In this document: piece by piece, positions 32,805 through 43,600 of the stretch | Position numbering within the stretch: the stretch's first letter is position 1 | How the letters are laid out: the number at the start of each line of letters is the position of its first letter | Assembly: GCA_030078075.1 (NCBI GenBank) | Contig: CP119638.1 | Span: forward strand, 2,235,001 to 2,299,000 | Length of the DNA: 64,000 nt | Direction: 5' to 3' | DNA from: Crithidia sp. LVH-60A | Taxonomy: Eukaryota > Euglenozoa > Kinetoplastea > Trypanosomatida > Trypanosomatidae | Program-made: the position numbers and the translations under genes | The notes under the pieces: generated by a model | The model's database searches: none | What the model was told of the DNA's origin: nothing | Seen by the model: the letters and a program-made list of their open reading frames with translations, nothing else

Positions 32805-35174
32805 GGTGTGTGTGCACACAGGAAAAGGTGAACGAGGGCCCGACGACGTAGTTGATGCGACTTTCTTTTTTGCAAAAAAAGTAATGCTGTCTCTATGTGC
32901 TCAAACAGTCGACTAGCTGGAGAGAGAAAAAAAAGTGAAGAGATGGGCACAACAGCAACAACAGAGGAGAAAAAAGGTCACAGGAACGTGTTGGAACGCG
33001 GGAACGCGAAAAAGGAAAAAACAGAAAAGGCAGCAATACAGCGACTGGAGTCCCAAAGAAGCGCAGCAGCTCTGTGAAGACGATTCTGCTGAGGGATGTT
33101 CTAAGAACAACACCAAGAAACAAAAATATACTGTAGTGCCAACAGCGCCAATACTCTCCACGGTCTGTACAAGTTGCGGCGTTGAGAGAAGAATACCACA
33201 AAACAAAGCAAAACTGTAGTGAACACAAGTAAAGTGCTCTTTTCGCTGCTAACTTTGCAACAACAGAAGTTGTGCTGCGGAATGACTTTCCCGTCGGACT
33301 AGAGCAAATATGTTGCTGTCTGCGTAGGTGTGTGTGCAGGAGGTGTTCGTGTTAGTGAGACGCTGCGCCGGTACCCTGAAAAGAGGGAAAGGAGAGGTGC
33401 GTGCGGGAGAAAGCAACAGCCAACAACAGCGCCACCAAAGAGAGACGAGTCGCTAACAATCGAAAAACACAAAAAAAATGGGAGAAAGGAGACGAACGCG
33501 ATTTAGAAGGATGGATGAGATGCACAAATTACGTATCGCGCTAACGTCTTTCCTACTCGCCGTTCAATTTGATGCGACGCGCCTTCCACCTGAGAGGTCA
33601 AGTCTCCAGAACAGAATGTAAAATACAAAAAAAAAAAAAGACAGCGGGCACAAAAGAACAGGTAAAACACAGTACGGATGCAAAGGGAAGACCAACAACT
33701 CCTTGTCGAACAAGAAGCCACCACAACCCGTGTAAACAAGAAGATGAGCGAGTTTTGATGCGTCAGAAGAGGGAGACGAAAGCTTTCAGGAGCGTTTGTG
33801 CAGGTTCACGGAAAACAAGGACAGGAAATGTCCGCTCACTTGATGATGAGAGCCTTTGCAAGCAGTGAGGGACGCGCCGTTCCGATCTCTTCTTTTCACA
33901 CACACTCTCTCTTGTTTGTTCCCTTTCGAAATGTGCGTCAACAACTAAACGAGCAAAAAAAGAAAAAAAAGAAGCTGCTGTTCTTCGTTTGTTTGTTCGT
34001 GCGTGTGCGTGTGTGAAGGGAGTGCATTAATGTGCGGGTATCAAGGAAGAAATAAAGGCAGGAAGATGAGGGATAAAAAATATGAGTTAGAAGGTTGACG
34101 TCGACAAGCAGAGGAGGACGGGATAGGCTTTAGTGCTTTGTTAATGATTTCTTCTACTCATCTGGCAACTGCACGCACTTCGTTTCCACCGATAAGGTGC
34201 GCGCGTACGTGAAACACTGGATCGCCACCACTGAAAGGAAACGTTCGCTCTGGGGTTCAGCCTACGCCCCTTATCTTTCAGCGTTCCGTCATGCTTTTTA
34301 CAGGCACGTCTTGTGAAAGTTGTTCAGAAAGTCCTTTCATACTACGAGCACACGAAAACGAGAATAAGTTCACCTTCATTCTTAGACTACGGTAACGTCA
34401 GGTTTGCATCCACAGCGGTTGATTTTCTCCAGAGGGTCTTCCGATGAACACCAGTATCGTCCTGCTGGAGACTTTCGTGGGTCTTTTTACTTCCCTTTCT
34501 GCCGTTGCTGTGTGTGTGTGTGTTTATCAACAATTTGTTTTTTTTTATTTCTTCATTTCCATGTTAAATTTACAGTTAAGAGCGGCAGCAATACCGCGCA
34601 GCATTACGGTGACGTTTACCAAAAATAAAAAAAAAATCATTCCTCAACAAAATACGGTTGCCCAAAACAAAAGAAAAAAAACCTAGAGGAAAGAAATGGA
34701 ATAACCGAAAGATCTTTTTTCTCTTTTACCATCAACATAATAACAACAATAACAACAACAGGAAAGAAAAATGAACGTCTCTTTTCCCTCCCTCCTGCTT
34801 CGACGAGGCAAGAAGTCGCTAAAAGACAAAGAAACGCTGCGAATCATTTTCTCAGAGCAGCGAGGAAAACGGGGGGAGTTGCAGTGTAGCCTCATGTCGG
34901 CAATTGTCGGGTGTGTCGTAGCCGGAGGAGCGAGCAAGAATGCGAGAGAGAGAGAGAGAAATAAACCAACAGAAAAAGGGATATGTGAAGTGCAACAAGA
35001 AAAAAGGAAAGACACATGTATAAAGAATGCACAACCCAAAAGTCACAGCCCAAAACGCACACAAACATAACACAGACGAAGCGAGCGAAGAGAGGGACAA
35101 AACGGGAGGAAGCAAGCAAAGTGACGCAAAACTCTCACATATGAACCCTCTCTCTTTGACAGAAACAGCCCTTC
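32805..35174 (-). other. Long intergenic between the two capping-like genes
   Basis: About 2.4 kb, A/G-rich on the plus strand. The purine tract at 32920-32945 is the likely pyrimidine tract for the G5-IP-like gene. TG repeats are near 34510-34521. A coding-like patch on the plus strand (34134-34316) is listed separately. Otherwise nothing is recognised. Confidence 0.45.
34134..34316 (+). other. Coding-like patch on the non-transcribed strand, possible relic
   Basis: Open for 60 codons between stops, with fairly GC-rich codons, on the strand opposite to all neighbouring genes. It includes SGNCTHFVSTDKVRAYVKHW and SLWGSAYAPYLSAFRHAFYR. There is no ATG start in frame and no recognised family. 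It may be a chance frame or a remnant of an unidentified gene. Confidence 0.2.
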
Positions 35175-37517
35175 TCAATTCTTCGCGGGGCCGGTAAACT
35201 GCAGCTCCCTGCAGTGCTCCAGCAGCTCTTCGTAGCTCAGGTGCTTCAGGTTGACGATGTTGTCGACAATGGCCGTCTTGTTCGGCCGCGGCTTGTCACT
35301 GCGCAGGCGGTGCAGCCTCCAAATTGTCTCCGGCGGCCCATCGTTGTTGTTGCTGCCGCCGTTGGCAGTGCCGTCAGCTGCCTCCTTCACCGTTTCTAGT
35401 TCGAGCTCGGCAATGACGCTGTTGCGCAGCTGGAAGCCACGCACCTCCATCTCCGTAAAGACGCCCGTCGCACCTGGGTAGGCGATCTCGCGCTCGTTGT
35501 GCGTCGTGTACAGCTCAAACTCAGTGGTGCGGGAGCCGTCCTCCTCAACAATGTCGCGACCGTTCATGAGGCGGAAGTCAGCCGTGCAGAGAGAAAGCGG
35601 CTTCCACTTGAGCAGCAGCTTGTCGGGGCCAAACTTGTAGAGGCTGTTGGCCTGGAAGACGAGTCCGTCGACCGCGAAGGGGGCGTCCTCCATGCGGGGC
35701 AGCAGAGCAGGCAGCTCGTTGATCGGCACGTAGCGCTTCAGCACTACCGCAGCGTACGCGCCGGCCTCGCCGCTGCCACTCAGCATCTCCTCGAACCAGC
35801 GCGTCAGCAGCTCGTAGCGCTCAGCGAAGAGGGTGCGCTTGGCCTGCTTGCCGCCGAAAGAAGACGTAGTCGATGATGTGCAGCACCGGCACCGGGTGAG
35901 CGGGGTCGCCGGTGGAGCTGAGCTCGGCGTCCAGCATCCACTCAATCCCCGACGGCTCACCCGCCGGGCTACCGTGCATCTCGTAAGCGTTGGGGAACAC
36001 GAGCGGGTCGAAGAGAGCGTTGAAGTCGTAGCACCCCTGTAAACAGAAAGGGGAAGCCCAGCACCCCGAAGTGGGAGTGCTTTATTACCAGAAAGCGCTG
36101 CCCATCCACCTTGAGCGTGACGTACATGCCGGACATCTTCTTGCACTCGTTGCGGTTCGAGAAGCACGTGGCGTCGACGTAGCCGCCGATGCTGGAGAGG
36201 GGTGCGCTGTCGGTGCGGCCGACGGTGTTGCCAATCGCGGAGTGCACCTCCTTCGTGAGCAGCTGGAAGTCGCCGTAGTCGTCCAGCAGCTGCAGGTGCT
36301 CGTAGCCCGGCAGCGGCGTGGCAACGGGCAGGCGGATGTTGTCGGCTGCTGGGGGGCGAACGTGCTCACCTGCTTGTCCTGCTGGTGGTTGGCGCCAGTC
36401 GATGTGTTGTTGGTGCTCTCAGTGCCGTTATTCGGCGACGAGCCCGCTGCTCCCGAGGCTGCCGCCGCTGCTGCTGCCGCCGCGGCCGCCGCTGCAGCCT
36501 GGCGTTCCTGTGCGCTGCGCGGCACCGCAGGAGCAATCTTAGGCGGGTAGTTCTGCTGCTGCTGCTGCTGCTGTTGCTGCCGGGGCTGTGGCGGCACAAT
36601 CTGCGAGGGCGAGTGCGGTTGCGACGGTGGCGCGCTTGGCAGGCTCGGTGAGTGCGGGCCGTACGGGGGTGAGAAGGGGGCGGCCGCGAGGGAGAGGCCA
36701 CCGCGGTCCTGCGAGCGGGTCAAGGAGGAGGGTGACAGCTGCGAGGGAACTGACGACTGCTGTTGTTGCGGTTGCTGCTGCTGCTGTGGCTGGGGCTGCG
36801 GCTGCTGCACCGTGTAGCGGTTGGTGGGGCCGGACTGGTGCAGAAGCGATCCCATCGGTGTGCCGGACGGGCTCGTGGAGGGTTGCCGACGCATCGAGGC
36901 TGGCGACGTCCAGCCCATGATGGGCGGCTGGTCCATCTCCCCGCGCTCCATCGCGGCGCTCTCCATCCCACCAGCGCTGGAGAGCGAGGCGTGCGAGGTG
37001 GCCCGGCCGCCAGTAGTGGCGCTCAGCGGTGTGCCCATGCTGCCACCAGCCACCGAGCATGCCCGACGGCAGGTTCGGGTTGGTCGGGCGTGACGGGAAG
37101 ACGCTTGTGTTGCCCGGCAGGGGCGGCTGGCGCCACATCGACGGCGCAGCAGCAACAGCCTGCCCGGCACCCGAGCTGGAAGGGCTGATCGCGCCTGTTG
37201 TTGTTGTTGTTGCTGTTGCTGTTCATGGTGTTCCCTGCTGGGCCGGCCGCGTTCACGGCAGCCGCGACGCCCCCACCGCTAGGTGCGTCGTGGGCATCCA
37301 AGGACGGCATGGCGACGTTGGAGGTGCGCTTGAACCCCGAGACGAGCGGGATGTCATCCTCACCACCAACGCCGAGAGCACTCAGCGCAGGGGCGAATTG
37401 GCTAGTGGGGTGGTAGACGGGTGGGACGTAGGGCTCGATGGTGTCGTTGCGCATAAAGGATGGAATGAAGGGCTTCGCCGTCGGATCGAACGACGGCGCG
37501 TTGGGGTTGAGACTCAT
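35175..37517 (-). CDS. PAM2-bearing mRNA guanylyltransferase-like protein
   Basis: About 779 residues. The ATG at 37517 begins MSLNPNAPSFDP, a PAM2 motif. A Pro/Gln/Ala-rich region (poly-Q, then 13 or more Ala) leads into a nucleotidyltransferase domain holding the whole capping-enzyme motif series: I K-V-D-G-Q-R (36095-36112), III MLDAEL (Gly of LDGE replaced by Ala), IIIa HIIDYVFF, IV VDGLVFQA, V LLLKWKP, VI RLRSDKPRPN (35280-35309). The frame is interrupted about five times: near 37190, near 37055, in G6 at 36351-36356, C4 at 36034-36037 and AAA at 35857-35859. All motifs line up once these are allowed for. Unlike its neighbour it keeps the catalytic Lys. It could be an active guanylyltransferase or a cap-related translation factor; PAM2 favours the cytoplasm. 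Confidence 0.7.
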
Positions 37518-38714
37518 GGCTGCGTTTGGCAGGGAGGGACACCACAACAGGTGCGATGATGCTGCTGTCCAGTGTTGCGTGCACACACGTACGCAAACGC
37601 CCGAGTAAATACACTTACAGCCGCGAAGAGCTAGCTAAAGAGAGCAAAAGAGAGGGAGTGTGTTATGTATGTAACGTGGCACACTGGCATCCAGGTAGCG
37701 GACGTGCAGCAACAGAAAAAAAAAGAGGAGTGCTCTCTCTTAGCAACACACGAAGCGTGCACAGGGTCAACAATTAACAGTGCGGCACACACACAGAGAC
37801 ACACACCTACACAGACTCAAAAAAAAATGATAATAGTAAAACAAAGCTTCTGGGCTGGCAAGCGTCGATTTTTGCACAAAAGTTCAGAACTGAACAGTAA
37901 AGACAGCGAACGAAAAGAGGAAGGCGTCCGCGGTCCACGTCTTCGCTGCTCTCTTTACTTTATCCAACGTTGCTGCTGCGCGTCTCTCCGCCTCTTTCTC
38001 GCTTTCCGATCCTCTCGTCCTCAAGACCTCCGAATCGAAAAGGATGGTCCCGACACCGCTGCAGACAGCTTGCGAGAGAACGGACGATCACCACACCGAG
38101 AGAGAACAGCAACGCCACACAGAAAAAAAAAGTGAAAATAAAAGGGGGAGAAAAAGGATGAAGAAAAACAACAGAAAAAACAATAAAGGAAAAGACGGAA
38201 ATAAATAAACAGTTCCACTAATTCTACAACTACTGAACCAAATTATGTGTATTGGGTTAGATTGGACGGAGGTGTGGGTGTGTGGGTGAGGGTGTAGAGA
38301 GGTCAACAGAAATGGCACAGGAGGAGGGGGAAAGGTGAAAAGGCGTGAAGCGAAAGACTGTGAGAAAAAGCCGACACTAATGTCACAAAGCTCGCTCCTG
38401 ACTACGTTAATCCCTCTTTCTACTTTGTCAGCTGAACAACAACGCTTTTTGAGAAGCGAATCCAGTGCAACCGTGTCAGCGTACTATATTCAGCCCGCAA
38501 GCCTCTCTTCCTCGCAGCTCGACTGCCCATTGCTTTGTGAGTCTCTCTGTGAAGCGAACCTGAAACAGGTGAAGACGGCACAAAAGGCACACTCTGGAAA
38601 AAACTCAGAACAGAAAAAAAAACGCAATCTTGGGCCCTGTTTGTGTCGCCTAATCACCTGGTAGAGCAGGCAATTACGGCACGACACCGACGCCGCTGCG
38701 CGGACGACCCACCT
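37518..38714 (-). other. Intergenic, purine-rich on the plus strand
   Basis: About 1.2 kb. It contains A/G runs (38125-38205) and a G/T-rich strip (38250-38300). A 109-codon plus-strand frame at 38335-38664 has no supporting signal. No RNA gene was recognised. Confidence 0.45.
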
Positions 38715-40056
38715 CTACTCGTCGATAATGTTCTTGAACTCTCTCGCGAGGCCCTCCGAGTAGGTGTACTGCCTCGGTGTTTTCCAGTCGGCGCCGTAGT
38801 TTTCCTCAAGGTAGCGGACCGGCGGAACTCGAAACCCCGGCCCATCACGTGTGCGCTCGCAGAAGGCCCTACGCGTCAGCTCGGCGTCGAAAGGGCGGTG
38901 GCGGTAGCGGTACATGTTGTGTGCCCTGCGGTCTGCTGCTTCGTAAAATGAAGAAGCCCAAAGAAAGGGCCCATCTGCCTCCACCAACGCATCGTCGTCC
39001 CCAGCCACGGGAGGGTAGTAGAGATTGACGTCGATGCGAGTGTTGGTTGGGGTGTGCAGCACCCGCAGCTCGAAGCCCTTCTCGACAGCGCCGCACACGT
39101 CAAAGATGAGGAAGTGGCCAGTGGAGGCGAGAGCGTGGGCGAGGTGATAGAGCCGGTCCTGTGCCCGGTGTACCGCTGGTGAAGAAACAAAGGAGCGCAG
39201 CTCCAGAGCACTCGAGTCAAGCACCGTCGCAGCGTCGCTGCCGCACAAGTCGGAGAAGAGAATCCCAAGGTCGATGTCCTCGTCGAAGGGGATGAAGCAG
39301 CCGTTGCGCCACGCCCCCAGCGCCGTACCACAGGCGAGAAAAAAGGGAGTCTTCTGTGCATCAAGGACATCGCGAATGGAGAGGAGGGCGTCTTGAAAAG
39401 CCAGTTGTTTTGCCACAGTGGTCGAGGCGGTGCCAAGAACTTCACGGACGTGCTGCTCAAACACATTGTCAGGTGTGGAGGCAGTTGAGACACCTTCAAA
39501 AGTAGGAGGAAGCACCAGACGTGTCGGAACGCGCACAGACAAGGCGTTTCCCTCGCTAAAAGCCCTCGTAGGAGCAGCCCTTTTATTGTTTGTGTCGCTT
39601 AAGCTGCCGCTGCGCGTGCACTGCCGATCTAGCGCGTCTAGTAGGGTACGGAAGAGCCCCTCCTGCGTTTCTGCGTCGTCGCACTGCAGGTAGGTTCTGT
39701 AGCACGCATTAAATTCATCGCCGCTGCGTACACAGGAAGGAGAAGCGTCTGGGATCGGGAGTGCTGCCTCCAGATGAGAACATCTGCAGCCACTGCTGGA
39801 AGCCGTCACGTCGGCGTTCGACAGTGGAGAGCGAGGCAGTGGCTGCCGTCGTAGGTGCTGGCGTGGCGGCCGGAAGGAATGAACGCTGTGGGGAAATGAT
39901 GCTGGTCGTTGCAGTGCTCTCAGGTAGTGGCGGAGACTGGACAGCCAACAGAGCTGAGGCCTCCGCCGCCTTGCAGATGACGCATGAGGGTTGGTGCAGG
40001 TGTGGCCGAAACTCTGGCACTACTCGTGCACACCTCCACATGGGGCACACCCGCAT
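38715..40056 (-). CDS. LicD/fukutin-family protein with Cys/His-rich N-terminus
   Basis: About 446 residues. The ATG at 40056 follows a C/T tract and CACAG in the minus sense. An extra base in the GGG at 39751-39753 breaks the frame; with it removed the text runs GGSTPDPDASPSCVRSGDEF. The C-terminal half has the LicD signature GTALGAWRNGCFIPFDEDID, with the acidic triad of this nucleotidyltransferase-like fold, then RIDVNLYYPP and PPVRYLEENYGADW. LicD and fukutin relatives transfer phosphocholine or ribitol/glycerol phosphate to glycans. The N-terminus has C-x3-C, H-x-H and C-x2-C (CPMWRC, HLHQ, CVIC), a possible zinc finger not usual in LicD proteins. No membrane segment is seen, so a Golgi location is uncertain. 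Confidence 0.7.
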
Positions 40057-40612
40057 TATGTCAAATGCTCTGTGCAGCTTTATTTTTTTTGGTGGTGGAC
40101 GGACATCAAGAACCGCAGAGAAACAAAAGGCAGCGATTGATAGAGGAAAGGAAGAATAGAAGCAGACGGAGCAGACATGGTGGGTGAATGCCTGCCAGGG
40201 AAGTCGAAGCGTCACTGCATCGACACACACGCAGAGAACGAGACTTTGCATTTCACCTACGGCGAGCAAACCTCATTGCGGCGCTGGTAACATTTGTCCC
40301 TGCTTTGTTTATGGAAGCTACGTACTGCAGTGAGGCGGCAAACGAGCGAGGCAGAAGTCACTGCACAGCGAAGGAGTGTCTGCACTCTCATTAATTTGAC
40401 AGCTTCGAGAGAGGGTTAGGGGAGATACGTAAAACACGGCTCAGCACGCGGCAACACGATTATTCGCAGCCCAAGAACATTTCAATCTGAAAAGAAAGAA
40501 CACGAAGCACCTTCTCGGCTGCTTCATTAGATTTTGGTCGCGCGACCCCAAAAAGAAAAAAAATGATACACAATTAACGCCTCACGATCACAACACCCGT
40601 CTATTGCACGCA
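40057..40612 (-). other. Intergenic
   Basis: About 560 bases between the LicD-like gene and CPSF160. The A/G-rich part near 40110-40165 is the pyrimidine tract of the LicD-like gene in the minus sense. No gene seen. Confidence 0.5.
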
Positions 40613-43600
40613 CTAGAAGGCACCTAGCTCGGCCGACACTGTAGCACCGACGTTGAGCGCGCGGTCGAGCTGCGTCTGCGCGGCCGCCGCGATGAGCTTA
40701 CGCGTGCGCAGGTCCTGGCGGTAGAGCTGCTCCAGCAGCGGCACGTGCAGCATCCACTCCTCCCCCTTCAGGGACCGCAGCGGGTCGTCTTGGCGGAAGG
40801 TGAGAAACATGCGAGGCGGCAACCCCGCGGCGTGGGCCACCTCCGACTGCAGGCGGCGCACCACCCACTGCCCCGTGCGACTTGTCTGATCTCCCAGTGG
40901 GACAAGGAAGCCGATCTCGCCGTGGTTCGTGACGTAAACCGCCACGCTGTTCTTCGCGTCCTCGGCGGCGGCGCGCAGGCGGATCATCTTCGCCATGACG
41001 CCACCCGCCAGGCGGTACTCCCCGCTCACGCTCAGCAGCGCCTCGAGCACCTTCGCCGGCTTCCCAGGCTCCTCCTGCACGCGGGGCTTGTAGCTCATTG
41101 AGATGAGGTTGCGCTGCTCATCAGCCACCACGACACCGAAGCGCGAGTCGTGGTAAAGCATGTCGTTGAGCACCACAGACGTCGTGCTGGTCTCGCGGCC
41201 GAGGATGGTGATGGTGTGGTTCTCCGCGCTGTACCGCGCAAAGAGAACGGAGTGGAAGAGATCGCCAATCACCAGATACTCCCGCAGGGCCGACAGGTGC
41301 GTCACATACGCGCCAGCGTACAGGATGGCCATTGTCTCCATGCTCGTCTTGTCGGCGCTGTAGCGGTACACACGCACCGTCCCACCCACCGCCACGGCCA
41401 CGCAGTCGTCGTCGACGCTCGTGATAGCCGTCACGGGGCCCTTCATCGGCTCCTCGTGCACCTTGCGCAGCTGCTGCGGCCGCCCCTCCACCTGCGCGGT
41501 GGCGAGCAAGAGAATGCGGCCACGGCTTGTCACGTCCTCGCCGAGTGGGTAGGCGGTCGCCAAGGCACACACCGGCGCCGTCGTGGCGGTCCCCGCGGCG
41601 TCCATCGTTGTGTCACGCGTAATGTGGAGCAGCGTCGTCGCCAGCACCTTCTCATTCTCGTCCAGCACGAGGCGGTCGGTGCACTGCCAGTCAGCCGAGG
41701 AGAAGAACTGCACCTCGTAGCGCTCGTTCATCGCGACAGGGGCACCCGACGTGGCCGACAGCGGCGGCAGTGACACCGGCGCAACGACATGGGGCGTGCG
41801 GTTGCCCTCGGCGTCCTCCGTCATGCGCAGCTGCACATCAAACGGCGCCTTCTTGGGGGCGAATGGCTGCGGTCGCGACGCCACCACGTAGCAGCCGCGC
41901 GCCGCGGGAGAGTAGACGGCGTGGTGGGGCGTGCAGCCGAGCCGCACCCGCTCCAGCCACCACCCCTCGCTGCTGATGAGTTCGCCGAAGGGCTGCATCG
42001 TGGCGAAGTGCACGAAGCCCTCGGCACAGTAGACGAAGCCGCCCTGCACGTGGCGGGAGTGGAAGGGGGCAAAGCCGCGGACAGCGCCGATGTTGTGGTG
42101 CCGCGTCGCGACGAGCTGGTTAGATGCCGGGTGGTAGACGAGAAACACAGGGGACTGCCCGCACACGTAAAGCCCCTTGTAGCGGTGCTGGAGGCGCTGG
42201 AACGGGACGAGGCGCTCGCTGCAGTGCCGCATCTGCTGCGTGACACTCGCGAGGTGCGCTCGCTCCTCCTGCAGGCGGCGCTTGCGGGCCTCAACAGACT
42301 CCACAATGTCGAGCTCCGGCGCCACGTCGAGAAGGTGGTAGACCTGCTTCACGCAGCGACGGGGTCCGTAGCCGTCACGCGGAACAACGCGGTAAGTGAC
42401 GAGCTCGCCGGAGGACAGGATGAGAACAAAGGTCGCCTCGGTCGGGGCTACGGCAGTGGCGGCCTCTTCGTGCTGGTCGAAGACCGCGAGGTGGGTAACA
42501 ACCGGCAGCGCTTCGGTGTTGAGGCGACCACGCAGCTTCACCGCCGGCGTCTCCACGCCTTCAACCGCAAAGGGAGGAAGCAGCGCAAAGTTGGGAAACG
42601 TGGACTGCGCCACGGACACCGCTGCAGACACACCATTGCCGCTGTCGGGCAGCGTGTAGAGCACGAGGTCGGACTTCTGCATCACGACAAGCGACCGGGC
42701 TGCCTGCCACCACGCCACAGCGGCGACGTTGCGCAGCAGCACCGACGCATTCGCCGCATTTCGGGCATCGTTCAGCGCGATGGAGAGCAGCTGGCCGTTG
42801 GTGAAGCGCACGAGTACACATTGGCGCTCGGGAATGACAAAGGCAGAAAGCGCGAGGTTGGCTGCTTCACTGTTGCTCCGCAGTTCAGGAAAGCTGCTGA
42901 ACTCCGCACTCGCACTCCTGCGCTTCCCATCGCCCGAGAGGAGACGCACTTCCGTCTCGGTGATCTGCAGCAGGGCAGAAAGCCAGTCGAGGTGTGCCGC
43001 GAAGACAGTGCGAGCGGCCACAGTGAGGGCGGCGCCGCGCACCTGCTGCACCGAGTCGCTGCGGACGGCGAAGAGGATGGAGAAGTTCGTGCCGGAGATC
43101 AGCAGATGCGGCACCTGCGGAGCTGCAGTGTTTGCCCTGTTGCCATAGCCGGCGGCGCTGCCACCCGCGGCACCGTACTCTTCGTGCTCCTCCCGCTGAC
43201 GCTTGTGCGACTCCGGCGCAGCGGACGGCTCGAGAAAGAAGACGGAAATGGCGTTCAGCTCCTCCTGCCGCACGACGCGGCTGCGAATCGAGCGGCGCAG
43301 CACCGACAGCGTACCGGCCGAGCCGGTGCCCGAGCAGAGAACGATGTCCATCACGGCTCGCCGCTGCGCAGCTGTCAGGACCGGCTCGGGCTCCAGCTCC
43401 ACGCTGCGGTAGAGATTCGCGAAGGGGGACGCCTCGACGGAGGGGTCCAGCGTCTCCTCCTTGCTTCCCTCAGCCGCGGCGGTGTTGGCTGTGGTGGTGT
43501 CGACGATGTCCATGTTCCGCACCGGACCAAGCCCGACGAAGCGCTGCAGCACCGTGCACGGGTCGCGTGGGGTGCAGCCAATGAAGCGGGAGTCGCCGTT

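Noticed and set aside
35175-37517. Reading the guanylyltransferase-like gene as a pseudogene because of five breaks
   Set aside because: Every catalytic motif is preserved, at least three breaks are in homopolymers, and unrelated housekeeping genes in the window show the same break type.
24640-38262. Telomere-like CCCTAA / GGGTTAG strings at about 24648 and 38253
   Set aside because: Each is a single hexamer-sized match without tandem copies; chance.
38335-38664. A 109-codon plus-strand frame in the spacer upstream of the guanylyltransferase-like gene's neighbour
   Set aside because: Antisense to its unit, no splice acceptor, low-complexity ends; most likely chance.
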